A stretch of DNA of 64,000 bases from Streptomyces sp. AC558_RSS880 (GCF_019049255.1 NZ_JAGMUJ010000013.1:235255-299254); one strand, 5' to 3'. Shown: positions 19,340-27,653, numbered from the stretch's first letter. The notes: generated by a model from the letters alone, not told the origin. Program-made: numbers and translations.

Positions 19340-20854
19340 ATGGGGATAAAGCTGCCCGATGAACTCGTCGAGGTGCTCGACCTGGTCGGTGTGCAGTGGC
19401 CCAACATCGACGAGGACGAGGTGCGCGCCTCGGCCAAGGACTACCGCAAACTCGCCGAAGGCATACGGGACGTCATCGCCGACGGCAACAAGGCGTGCTC
19501 CCACATCGTCGGCGGCCGCAGCAAGGGCAAGACCGTCGACGCGATCGACCGCCGCTGGGGCAAGCTCACCACCAAGGACCTCACCACCTTCTCGGGTGCC
19601 CTCGACGATCTGGCCGGAGCGCTGGACGACTGCGCCGGCTTCATCGAGGGCTGCAAGATCGCCTGCATCGCCGAGCTCTCCGCGACCGCGGTCGCCGCCA
19701 CCGCGGGCGTCGTCGGCATGTTCTTCACCTTCGGCGCCAGTGGCGTGCTCAGCGCCGCCGCGGTCGCCGCCTGCCGCTTCGCGCTCCACGAGGCCATCGA
19801 CTACGCGGTCGGGGAGATCACGAAGATCGTCACCGAGAAGATAGAGGCCAAGATCCTCGGAATGATCGAGGACGTCTTCACCGACCGCCTCGACGCCGGG
19901 GACGAGGACCTGTCCCGGTACGCCACCGGCGGCTCCGACATGGCCTACGACCTGGCCATCGAGTTCGACGAATTCGACCGGGCCGTCGGCGACTACCACA
20001 CGACCCGGGAGAACTTCGACAAGAAGAAGGGCGAGCACAAGACCGGCGGCGCCGACCGCCGCAGCTCCGTCAAGAAGGACAGCCGCTTCCACAAACTCGC
20101 CACCGTCATGGACAAGTGCGAGGACGCCGTCGACAAGAAGGTCGACGAAACGCTCGACGTCCTCGAGAAGCACGGCGGGGACATCGACAAGGGCAAGAAG
20201 GAGCACAAGGAGCGGGACGAGAAGACCAAGCGGGACATCGACGGGTGCGGTGACGTCCGCACGTACCTCCTGAGCACGGACGGTACCGTTCAGCGCCTGG
20301 ACGGCGACGGCAGACTCCACACCCTCGACAGCACCGACAGGGAACGTCTCGACGGCATCCTCGACAACGGCAAGGCCTGGCGCCCGCAGACCCGGCGCGA
20401 CCAGGCCGACACGTCGGTCCCCAACACCCACCCCGGCAAGGTCCGTTCCACCAAGGTCGACCCCTACACGGACGAACTCGGGCGGGCCACCCAACTCGCC
20501 CGCTACGCCCGTGACGACTACAGCGGGAACAACTACGCCGCGGGCCGGTACGTCGATCCCGACGGCAGAGGGGAGAGCATCCTCGTCGGCTACAGCGAGA
20601 AGAGCATGCACTCCGAACGCTCCATCGGCTACCCGCTCCTGCACAACGGAAAGCAGTCGGGCCTCAAGGAGGTCTTCACGGAACGGGAGCCCTGCCAGCT
20701 CAAACCCAGCTGCGACCGGTGGCTGGACCGGCACTTCCCCCAGGCCAAGACGGTCCACCACACCAACGAATACGACCAGACGGTGCCGCGTCACCGCCGG
20801 GACGTGGAGCACCAGCAGTACATGCAGGAACTCCAGAAGGCACACGGCCGGTAG
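19340..20854 (+). CDS. Polymorphic toxin: WXG-like N-terminus, deaminase C-terminus
   Basis: This 504-residue protein has the layout of a secreted toxin. Residues 1-120 form a helical WXG-like export module with W73-G74 in AIDRRWGKLTT. A hydrophobic segment near 115-145 and a charged coiled region (about 200-310) follow. The last 120 residues hold a deaminase-like domain with HSE at 424-426 and EREPC with C452 and C458. The histidine lies 81 residues from the end, as in the protein encoded at 16632-17510. Such domains deaminate nucleic acids or nucleotides in the target cell. A SUKH-4 gene follows 37 bases later, as expected for an immunity gene. Confidence 0.75.
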   Translation: MGIKLPDELVEVLDLVGVQWPNIDEDEVRASAKDYRKLAEGIRDVIADGNKACSHIVGGRSKGKTVDAIDRRWGKLTTKDLTTFSGALDDLAGALDDCAGFIEGCKIACIAELSATAVAATAGVVGMFFTFGASGVLSAAAVAACRFALHEAIDYAVGEITKIVTEKIEAKILGMIEDVFTDRLDAGDEDLSRYATGGSDMAYDLAIEFDEFDRAVGDYHTTRENFDKKKGEHKTGGADRRSSVKKDSRFHKLATVMDKCEDAVDKKVDETLDVLEKHGGDIDKGKKEHKERDEKTKRDIDGCGDVRTYLLSTDGTVQRLDGDGRLHTLDSTDRERLDGILDNGKAWRPQTRRDQADTSVPNTHPGKVRSTKVDPYTDELGRATQLARYARDDYSGNNYAAGRYVDPDGRGESILVGYSEKSMHSERSIGYPLLHNGKQSGLKEVFTEREPCQLKPSCDRWLDRHFPQAKTVHHTNEYDQTVPRHRRDVEHQQYMQELQKAHGR

Positions 20855-20891
20855 CATCGGCCTACGCCCTCGACGAAGCACGAAGGTCCCC

Positions 20892-21446
20892 ATGAGTTTC
20901 GCAGTCTCCGCGGACGAACTCCTCAGCGCGTTCGGCCTCACAGGTGTCGTGTACTTCCCTCGCCACGAGGAACCGGGCAGCCGTCTCGACGTACGGACGG
21001 CGGACTTCCTCAGCGGGGTCGGTCTTCCGGACGACGAGTACTTCAAGTCGAAGGCCGGCGTCGGCCAGGAGGAGTCGATCGCTCTGGCCGAGTGGTTCGG
21101 GCCCGAGGACGGAATCCTGCCCGAAGAGTGCGGGTCCTGGCTGGTGCTCGCCCATTTCGCCGCCTCCCTCCTCGCCCTCGACCCCGGGAGTGGGAAGGTG
21201 TACGCGTTCGGCGAGGGCGAACCCCTGGACTCGTACACGCAACTCCACCGCGATGTCGAGTCCCTCGTCTACGCCTTGCTCCTCTTCAAGAGGTTCGAGG
21301 AGCACGAACGGGACGACGACGCCGACGTCGACGAGCAGATCGACCGGCTGCGCGCGCGGATCGAGGCATTCGACCCCCTCCCCTTCGAGGACGACCAGTC
21401 GCAGTGGAACCTCGTCCTCGACGAGGTCGCCGAAGGCATCTGGTGA
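20892..21446 (+). CDS. SUKH-4 family putative immunity protein
   Basis: This 184-residue cytoplasmic protein has SUKH-4 features: TADFLSGVGLPDDEYF near residue 35, WLVLAHFAASLLALDPGSGKVYAF in the middle and a C-terminal acidic helical part. SUKH proteins neutralise toxins by direct binding, very often nucleases and deaminases. The gene lies 37 bases after the deaminase toxin on the same strand with AAGG before the ATG, which strongly suggests a toxin-immunity pair. The C-terminal run of Asp and Glu may mimic nucleic acid. Confidence 0.75.
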   Translation: MSFAVSADELLSAFGLTGVVYFPRHEEPGSRLDVRTADFLSGVGLPDDEYFKSKAGVGQEESIALAEWFGPEDGILPEECGSWLVLAHFAASLLALDPGSGKVYAFGEGEPLDSYTQLHRDVESLVYALLLFKRFEEHERDDDADVDEQIDRLRARIEAFDPLPFEDDQSQWNLVLDEVAEGIW

Positions 21447-22227
21447 GACGGGCCGCCGTGCACACGCGCCCCGCCTCCAGGCCCACACCCACCAGAAACC
21501 GTGAACACTCACCAAGAAGTGCTCACACCCCTCACATCTGAGCGCCACCCCAACAGAATCGACCCGAACGCTCACTGGAGGAGACGGGGACGGAAGACCG
21601 GGACGACGAAGAGCTCCGGCTCCGGCATGCGGACCTTCGCCGGGCTCCTGGACGCGCTGGAGTCGGAGGAGGACGTCCGCGAGTGGTCACGCCTCTTCGG
21701 CTCCGCGACACCCGGCTCCGCGACCAGGAGATCACCGTCTCCGGCCGCAACACGGAGTTGCGGGAGAGCGGCTGGGCCCAGGTGAAGACAGGCACGGCCA
21801 AGAACGCCCCGTCTACGACGTCCACTTCGAGAACCCCGAGGTATTGATCCGCATGCGCCCATGGGTGGCAGGGCGACGGGTGCCCGGCACATCGCGCCGA
21901 TCAAGGCCCGGTCATCGGGGCGGGCGCGATTGAGGGAGGTCAACTGCCGGGCGTGCCATGGGGAATCGACGTGGATCAGCAGAACTCCGGCAAGGACAGC
22001 TACCCGGTGGACGAGGGGCTGGAGGTCGTCGCCCCCGGCGTCGTGGCGGCCGAGGAGTGGCATCCGGAGCTCGGTGAACCGGTTCCCGGGCAGGAGGGCG
22101 TCCACAGCGGAGCGTACGTGGCGGTGGCCCGCAGGGCGTGAGCGCCCCGCCGGGCGCCGGGCGGGGGACCGCCCCCGGACCGGTCGTGCGTCGTGCACGG
22201 CCGGCCCAGGGGGTCCGAGGGGCGTAC
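21447..22227. other. Gap with decayed coding sequence
   Basis: These 781 bases between the SUKH-4 gene and the xylanase gene contain no intact, convincing gene. The first half carries an apparent pseudogene in three frames (listed separately). The second half has a short plus-strand reading at 21953-22141 (62 residues, MPWGIDVDQQNSGKD onward) without a clear ribosome-binding site. I read it as old, broken accessory DNA. Confidence 0.5.
21583..21870 (+). pseudogene. Remnant of an unrecognised gene, at least two frameshifts
   Basis: Protein-like segments continue one another but in different frames. MRTFAGLLDALESEEDVREW is followed in a second frame by RDTRLRDQEITVSGRNTELR and ESGWAQVKTGTAKN, then in a third by VYDVHFENPEVLIRMRPW. 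Together they would give a polar C-terminal domain of about 95 residues. I do not recognise the family. The position after a toxin-immunity pair suggests an orphan toxin or immunity fragment, which is only an inference. Confidence 0.35.
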
Positions 22228-23400
22228 TCAGCCCTTCCGGTGCTTGCGGTCCTTCTTGCAGTCGTCCTCCCGGGCCGCCTCCTTCAGCGTGTCCCGCAGG
22301 GCGTAGAAGGCGGGCTTGCGGTCGAAGTCCTCGGTCATGACGTTCGCGAAGCCCTCGCCCTCGAAGAACACCGGCACCCACGAGTACTTGTCGGTGAAGC
22401 CCCAGATGGTGAACGAGTTGCAGCCGTCGACGGCCAGGCACGCCTGAAGCGCCCGCTGGTAGTAGTCGGCCTGCTTCCGCTCCTGCTCCTCGGTGGGCAC
22501 GCCGCTCTCCGGCAGGTCCATGCGGACGTCCAGCTCGGTGACGGCGGTCTCCAGGCCGAGCGCGTCGAACCGGCTCAGGTTGTCCTTCAGGTCGCCCGGG
22601 AAGCCGTACCGCGTGCTCAGGTGTCCCTGCACGGAGAAGCCGTGCACGGGAACGCCCTGCGCGAGCAGGTCCTGGACGAGGGCGTAGTAGGCGTCGCTCT
22701 TCGCGTTGACGCTCTCGACGTTGTAGTCGTTGAAGAACAGCTTCGCCTTCGGGTCGATCTCGTGGACCCACCGGAAGACGTCCGCGACGATGCCCGGGCC
22801 CAGCTCCCGGATCCAGATGTTGTCCTGGGTGCGCAGGTTGCCCTGGTCGTCGAAGATCTCGTTGGCCACGTCCCACTGCTGGATCCTGCCGGCGTAGCGG
22901 CCGACGACGGTGGTGACGTGCTCGCGCAGGATCGCGCGCAGCTCCTCCGCGGAGAAGTCCCCCTCCTCCAGCCACGCCGGGTTCTGGCTGTGCCACAGCA
23001 GGGTGTGGCCGCGTACGACCTGCTTGTTGCGCTTGGCGAACTCGACGATGGCGTCGGCCTGCGCGAAGTCATAGCGGTCCCGCTCGGGGTGGATGTAGTC
23101 CCACTTCATCTGGTTCTCGGGGGAGACCGAGCTGAACTGGCGCCCCAGGATCTTCCGGTACTCCTTGTCGTACGTGAAGGGGTCCGGGTAGTCCTGCTCC
23201 AGGTGGTGGCCGCCGCCCGCCACGGCGGTGCCCACGACGAAGCCCTCGGGAGCGGCCTCGCGCAGCCGGTCGAACGTGGCGTGGGAGTGCGGCGCGGCCT
23301 CCTTGCCGGCCGACGGGTCGGCGGCGGCCGAGCCCGTCATGAGCGGCAGGGTCAGGGCGGCGGTGGCGAGGGCCACGGTGGCGAAACGAATGGATCTCAT
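22228..23400 (-). CDS. Secreted GH10 endo-1,4-beta-xylanase
   Basis: This 390-residue enzyme hydrolyses xylan. A Sec signal peptide ends near ALTLPLMTGSAAA (about residue 27). The single GH10 barrel keeps the acid/base E181 in WDVANEIF and the nucleophile E289 in TELDVR, plus HTLLWHSQNP. There is no carbohydrate-binding module; the tail is a short basic run (DDCKKDRKHRKG). It is monocistronic and faces away from a LysR-type gene. A TTTCGAAA-type palindrome lies 30-60 bases upstream of the start and is a likely operator. Confidence 0.93.
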   Translation of the reverse strand: MRSIRFATVALATAALTLPLMTGSAAADPSAGKEAAPHSHATFDRLREAAPEGFVVGTAVAGGGHHLEQDYPDPFTYDKEYRKILGRQFSSVSPENQMKWDYIHPERDRYDFAQADAIVEFAKRNKQVVRGHTLLWHSQNPAWLEEGDFSAEELRAILREHVTTVVGRYAGRIQQWDVANEIFDDQGNLRTQDNIWIRELGPGIVADVFRWVHEIDPKAKLFFNDYNVESVNAKSDAYYALVQDLLAQGVPVHGFSVQGHLSTRYGFPGDLKDNLSRFDALGLETAVTELDVRMDLPESGVPTEEQERKQADYYQRALQACLAVDGCNSFTIWGFTDKYSWVPVFFEGEGFANVMTEDFDRKPAFYALRDTLKEAAREDDCKKDRKHRKG

Positions 23401-23429
23401 GCGGGGAGTCTCATTCCGATCATCGTTCT

Positions 23430-23459
23430 CGAATGTTTCGAAACACAGTCCGAAACATT
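23430..23459. promoter_or_regulatory. Inverted repeats, candidate xylan-regulator operator
   Basis: Overlapping symmetries occur here: CGAA-TGT-TTCG at 23430-23440, the perfect palindrome GTTTCGAAAC at 23436-23445, and AATGTTTCG with CGAAACATT at 23432-23440 and 23451-23459. CGAA/TTCG-type repeats are known operators of xylanase and xylobiose repressors in Streptomyces. The site is 30 bases upstream of the xylanase start. Confidence 0.55.
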
Positions 23460-23502
23460 AGGGATGAGCGGACGCTAAGGTCTGGCCGAGCCGCGCGTCA
23501 AT

Positions 23503-23548
23503 ACCCGTGCACAGGTCGTGTCCGCACCCGTGCGCAGGTCGTGTCCAC
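23503..23548. repeat. Two tandem copies of a 23-base repeat
   Basis: The unit ACCCGTGCACAGGTCGTGTC plus three bases is present twice head to tail, at 23503-23525 and 23526-23548. The copies agree at 21 of 23 positions. It lies between the divergent xylanase and LysR genes, upstream of the latter. Confidence 0.8.
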
Positions 23549-23621
23549 GCCGACGACCGCCCGGACAGCAGGTCCGTACCAACCCCTTGCTCCCGCACCC
23601 GTCACGTCGCAAGCTCCCCTC

Positions 23622-24569
23622 ATGGAGCTGGAGTTGCGGCATCTGAAAACGATCCGGGCTATTGCCGACGCCGGCAGCCTGACCAGGGCGGCGACGGCAC
23701 TCGGGCTCGCACAGCCCGCGCTGAGCGCACAGCTCAAGCGGATCGAACGCGCCCTGGGCGGTGAGCTGTTCGAACGCGGGCGGCACGGAGTGCGGGCGAC
23801 CGCGCTGGGCGAACTCGTGCTGGAGCGCAGCCGGATCGTGCTGCCCGCGGTGACCGAACTACAGCAGGAGGCGGCGCGGTTCGCCCGCACCTCGCGCGCG
23901 ACCGCCTGCCTCCGGCTGGGCGGCACCCACGGTCCGCTGCTGGGCGCCCTGGTGGACCGGCTGGCGGACGCGGTGCCGGACGCCCGCGTCACCACCTGCA
24001 CGTCCTGGTCCGAGCGGGAGCTGGCCGCACTGCTCGTCGAAGGCCGGCTGGACTTCGCCCTCGCCGGGACCTGCGGCTCGGCCGAGCCGCCGGGTGCGCA
24101 GGGCCTGGTCTGGCAGGAGGTCGCGGTCGATCCGGTGTTCGTCATGGTGCCGGAGGGCCATCCGCTCGCCCACCCGGGAGAGGTGGACCTGGCCGAGCTG
24201 GCCGGTGAGCAGTGGGCCTGCGTCCCCGGCGACGGCTGCTTCGGGGACTGCTTCACGGCGGCCTGCGCCCGCGCCGGCTTCACCCCGCGACGGATGTACG
24301 AGACGGACACCTCGTCCCTGGTCCATCTGGTGCAGGTCGGCCGGGCGGTCGGACTGTGCCGGGCGACCTTCCCGACCACGCCCGGAATCACCACCCGGCC
24401 GCTCACGGGCACTCCGCTGACCTGGCGGCACCTGCTGGGCCGGCACACCGTGACCCAGCGGGCGAAGACCGCCGCCACCGTCCTCGAACAGGCCCGGCTC
24501 GCCCACACCGGCGTGGCGGCGCGCAGCGACAGCTATACGGAGTGGCTCGCCGCCCAGCCCGTTCCATAA
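23622..24569 (+). CDS. LysR-family transcriptional regulator
   Basis: This 315-residue regulator has the LysR winged helix-turn-helix at residues 1-60 (ELRHLKTIRAIADAGSLTRA, QPALSAQLKRIERALGGELF), then a two-lobed effector domain. The ATG before ELELRHLK is the family start; longer readings upstream cover the repeats. LysR proteins usually regulate a neighbouring divergent gene. That would be the xylanase here, but the xylanase operator looks like a repressor site of another type, and the protease gene downstream is an equally good candidate. Confidence 0.9.
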   Translation: MELELRHLKTIRAIADAGSLTRAATALGLAQPALSAQLKRIERALGGELFERGRHGVRATALGELVLERSRIVLPAVTELQQEAARFARTSRATACLRLGGTHGPLLGALVDRLADAVPDARVTTCTSWSERELAALLVEGRLDFALAGTCGSAEPPGAQGLVWQEVAVDPVFVMVPEGHPLAHPGEVDLAELAGEQWACVPGDGCFGDCFTAACARAGFTPRRMYETDTSSLVHLVQVGRAVGLCRATFPTTPGITTRPLTGTPLTWRHLLGRHTVTQRAKTAATVLEQARLAHTGVAARSDSYTEWLAAQPVP

Positions 24570-24660
24570 CACCGGGGAGAGGGCCGGCCGAGCTCTTACG
24601 CCCGACGTTCGGCCCTCCCTACGGTTTCGGCACCTCCCCACCGAACCGAGGAGATGCCCC

Positions 24661-26019
24661 ATGCCCCACCGACACCTCCCCCGACGCACCAGATCCGTGG
24701 GTGCCGCCGTCGCGGCGACGGCCGCCCTGCTCGTGGCCGGGCTCAGCGGCTCCGCGAGCGCGGGGCCGACCGCCTCGGCGGCACAGGCGCTGCGCACGGA
24801 CGCCGCCCCGCCCGCCCTCCTCGAGGCCATGGAACGCGACCTCGGCCTGGACCGGCAGCAGGCGGAACGCCGCCTGGCGAACGAGGCGGACGCCGGCACC
24901 ACCGCGGGCCGCCTCCGCGCGGCACTGGGCTCCGACTTCGCGGGCGCCTGGGTGAGCGGCGCCGAGTCCGGCACGCTCACGGTGGCGACGACGGACGCCG
25001 ACGACGTACCGGCCATCGAGGCGCAGGGCGCGAAGGCCACGGTCGTACGCCACTCCCTGACCGCTCTGGACGCGGCCAAGTCCCGTCTGGACCGGGCGGC
25101 TCAGCGCAACGACACCACCGACGCCCCCGTCTGGTACGTGGACGTCCGCACGAACACGGTGGTCGTCCAGGCGGTACGCCCCTCCGCCGCCCGCGCCCTC
25201 CTGTCGGCGGCCGGCATCGACCGCTCCCTCACCCGGATCGAGAAGTCGGCCGACCGGCCCCGCGCGCTGTACGACCTGCGGGGCGGCGAGGCGTACTACA
25301 TCAACAACAGCGGCCGCTGCTCGATCGGCTTCCCCGTCACCAAGGGCACCCAGCAGGGCTACGCCACCGCCGGTCACTGCGGGCGGACCGGTGACAGCAC
25401 GAGCGGCCACAACCGGGTGGCCCAGGGCACCTTCCAGGGCTCGGTCTTCCCGGGCCGGGACATGGCGTGGGTGGCCACCAACTCCCAGTGGACGGCGACT
25501 CCTCACGTCAAGGGCCAGGGCGGCCAGAACGTCCAGGTCACCGGCTCCACCCAGGCCCCGGTCGGCGCCTCGGTCTGCCGCTCCGGCTCCACCACCGGCT
25601 GGCACTGCGGCACCATCCAGGTGCTGAACACCAGCGTGACCTACCCCGAGGGCACCATCAGCGGCGTGACCCAGACCACGGTGTGCGCCGAGCCGGGCGA
25701 CTCGGGCGGCTCGTACATCTCCGGCAGCCAGGCGCAGGGCGTCACCTCGGGCGGCTCGGGCAACTGCAGCAGCGGCGGTACGACGTTCTTCCAGCCGATC
25801 AACCCGCTGCTCCAGAACTACGGCCTCACCCTGAAGACGACCGGCGGCGGCGAGGAGCCGCCCGAGGAGGAACCGGGCGGCACCTGGTCGGCGGGCACCG
25901 TCTACCAGCCGGGCGACACGGTGACGTACGGCGGCGCCACCTACCGCTGCCTCCAGGGCCACCAGGCCCAGACCGGCTGGGAGCCGTCGAACGTCCCGGC
26001 GCTGTGGCAGCGCGTGTGA
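24661..26019 (+). CDS. Streptogrisin-type S1 serine protease with chitin-binding module
   Basis: This 452-residue secreted protease is of the streptogrisin C type. It has a signal peptide (to about residue 35, LSGSASAGP), an alpha-lytic-protease pro-region (about 50-200), a chymotrypsin-fold domain with H239 in TAGHC, D267 in GRDMAWV and S348 in PGDSGGS, and a C-terminal CBM5/12 module (TWSAGTVYQPGDTVTYGG onward) after a Gly/Glu/Pro linker. The pro-region acts as a folding chaperone and is cut off. The binding module may tether it to chitin. It follows the LysR gene by 91 bases on the same strand. Confidence 0.93.
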   Translation: MPHRHLPRRTRSVGAAVAATAALLVAGLSGSASAGPTASAAQALRTDAAPPALLEAMERDLGLDRQQAERRLANEADAGTTAGRLRAALGSDFAGAWVSGAESGTLTVATTDADDVPAIEAQGAKATVVRHSLTALDAAKSRLDRAAQRNDTTDAPVWYVDVRTNTVVVQAVRPSAARALLSAAGIDRSLTRIEKSADRPRALYDLRGGEAYYINNSGRCSIGFPVTKGTQQGYATAGHCGRTGDSTSGHNRVAQGTFQGSVFPGRDMAWVATNSQWTATPHVKGQGGQNVQVTGSTQAPVGASVCRSGSTTGWHCGTIQVLNTSVTYPEGTISGVTQTTVCAEPGDSGGSYISGSQAQGVTSGGSGNCSSGGTTFFQPINPLLQNYGLTLKTTGGGEEPPEEEPGGTWSAGTVYQPGDTVTYGGATYRCLQGHQAQTGWEPSNVPALWQRV

Positions 26020-26405
26020 GCTGACGTTTCCGACGGGGGAAGACCGGCCCCGGGTGCGCTGTGGTGAGCGCGCCCGGGGCCGGTCCCATGACCTCGGCGT
26101 CCCGAGGCGTGCATCAGGGAATCCGCCCACGCGCCGGGGGTGAGCGCGAGCCGGGGACCTGCCGCGTTCCTGGAGCCATGGACGTGGACGGGGCGTCATC
26201 GCGACATCCCGCGCTGGTCCCGCGGCGGTCGGGGCCCGGTCGGCCGGAACCGCACGAGGTGCCTCGGCACAGCGGCACGGTCACGACCCTCAAGGTCAGG
26301 CCGGGCACTCTGGAGTCGGCCAAGACCCCGGCCGAGGCCGACCCGGGCTTCTCGGCGGGCAGCGACGGCGACGCGTTCGGCATGGCACTGCCCCACTGAG
26401 CCGGT
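26020..26405. other. Gap after the protease gene
   Basis: Apart from a strong terminator hairpin at its left end, I see no firm gene in these 386 bases. A plus-strand reading at 26178-26399 would give 73 residues (MDVDGASSRHPALVPRRSG onward) but has no recognisable domain and may be chance or a remnant. Confidence 0.45.
26042..26085 (+). terminator. Terminator hairpin downstream of the protease gene
   Basis: Arms GACCGGCCCCGGG (26042-26054) and CCCGGGGCCGGTC (26073-26085) pair perfectly and extend inwards for six more pairs, one of them G-U, leaving a six-base loop. It starts 22 bases after the stop. There is no clear U-run, as is common in Streptomyces. Confidence 0.75.
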
Positions 26406-26627
26406 TCAGCCTGCCGCGTCCTCGAAGACTTCGGCCGCGGACGTCGCCGTGATGGCCCGCGTGAACCAGATCTCCAGGGTGCCGGGATCCCCGCAGTCCA
26501 TGACACGCTCCCGCTCCTGCCCGGACACCTCGATACGCCGGTGATCGAGCAGGAGCAGAACGTCCTCGGCCCGGCCCTCGGCTCGGAGCTGCTGAGCCGT
26601 CTGCGACTGGAACCAGGAAAGGTCCAT
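26406..26627 (-). CDS. Free-standing duplicate of an Rpn-like protein tail
   Basis: This 73-residue protein matches the C-terminal tail of the gene just upstream at 43 of 68 aligned positions (DLSWFQSQTAQQLRAEG against DLSFFQSETAQKLRAEG). Its ATG overlaps the upstream stop as TGATG, so it is translationally coupled. It lacks the nuclease core. It arose by tandem duplication of the tail or by loss of the front of a second copy. It may bind or regulate the full-length protein. Confidence 0.65.
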   Translation of the reverse strand: MDLSWFQSQTAQQLRAEGRAEDVLLLLDHRRIEVSGQERERVMDCGDPGTLEIWFTRAITATSAAEVFEDAAG

Positions 26628-27505
26628 CAGTCCGCGGTCCCGGGCGACGCGAAGATCTCCGCCGTCGACGTGGCGGTGAGGGCCCTGGTGAACCAGAGGC
26701 TCAGCACGTCAGGGTCACCGCAGCCGACGATGCGGTCCCGGTCCTCTCCGGAAATCTCGACACCCCGATGACCGAGCAGCATCAGAAGGGCCTCTGCCTG
26801 CCCCTCCGCACGAAGCTTCTGAGCGGTCTCCGACTGGAAGAAGGAAAGATCGACGGCCATGAGGTGCCTCCAGATGTCCGCGGCCGGCGTCTTGCCGAGG
26901 CCTTGTTCCGTGAGTTCGATGAAGGTGCCTGCGGTGCTCTCGTCGTCGGCCGACAGGCCCTTGAGTGCCTTTGCCAGCGCGTTCAGTATGGCATCGGCGT
27001 CCGGGTCACGGCGGTGCAGCGCGGCGGACAGGACCGTGAGCGGAATGTCGCGAGCGGCCTCGTCGGGGCTGGCGATCACCGGCACGTCGTCGGGCCCCAG
27101 GACAAGGGGGCGCAGGGTGAGCGAGGGCCACTGACGGGGGCCGATGTCGACCTGCTGGGCCGCCCACGCGGCCGTCCTCCGGTCCGCGCAGACGACGAGG
27201 AGCACCGGCGGGACGCCGTACTTGGCGTACACGTGGGCGAGGTAATAAGCCCAGCTTGCGAGCTTGCGCGCGTCCGGTTCGCTCTGGGACTCGACCGCCA
27301 GGACGAAACTGCCGTCCTCGGTCTCCATCCGCAGCAGCGTGTCCACCCGGCGCTCCAGTGGCTGTGTCTCCGTGAGGTCGGTGGAGAGCTCGGTGGTGGA
27401 GAGGGGTGGGGGAAAGGCGACGCCGAGGTTCCTGGCGGCGCGCGCGAAGAGGCCCGGGTCCTGCTGGAAGATCCGGTGCAGGGCCTCATGGGATGAGCTG
27501 ACCAT
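26627..27505 (-). CDS. Rpn-like PD-(D/E)XK family putative nuclease
   Basis: This 292-residue protein belongs to a Streptomyces family related to Rpn/YhgA recombination-promoting nucleases. The core motif is D55 in RRVDTLLRM followed by FVLAVESQSE, with E72-x-Q74 in place of the usual ExK. The C-terminal 75 residues form a helical tail that is repeated in the next gene. The start MVSSSHEALHRIFQ is chosen by the family pattern; no good ribosome-binding site is visible, and ATGs nine and fourteen codons upstream are possible. It may have a role in recombination or defence. Activity is not proven. Confidence 0.65.
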   Translation of the reverse strand: MVSSSHEALHRIFQQDPGLFARAARNLGVAFPPPLSTTELSTDLTETQPLERRVDTLLRMETEDGSFVLAVESQSEPDARKLASWAYYLAHVYAKYGVPPVLLVVCADRRTAAWAAQQVDIGPRQWPSLTLRPLVLGPDDVPVIASPDEAARDIPLTVLSAALHRRDPDADAILNALAKALKGLSADDESTAGTFIELTEQGLGKTPAADIWRHLMAVDLSFFQSETAQKLRAEGQAEALLMLLGHRGVEISGEDRDRIVGCGDPDVLSLWFTRALTATSTAEIFASPGTAD

Positions 27506-27621
27506 GGGGCGAAGCCATGGGCGGAACGGCATGTGCCGCTCGCACATGCCCCGTCATTCGCGCGAACGAACGACACCCCCAGCCGCAGAGTTGACGCCGA
27601 ACGGTCGTCCGCACAGGCGAA

Positions 27622-27653
27622 AGGGCCCGCACGACCGAAGTCGTGCGGGCCCT
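27622..27653 (-). terminator. Terminator of the tuf transcript
   Basis: Perfect 14-base arms (AGGGCCCGCACGAC and GTCGTGCGGGCCCT) close a four-base loop that reads TTCG on the transcribed strand. It starts 43 bases after the tuf stop. Confidence 0.85.

Noticed and set aside
21953..22141. A 62-residue plus-strand gene (MPWGIDVDQQNSGKD onward)
   Set aside because: No ribosome-binding site or recognised domain, and it lies in a decayed region; kept only as part of the gap description.
23503..23548. Start of a CRISPR-like array
   Set aside because: There are only two directly abutting repeats with no spacers and no cas genes.
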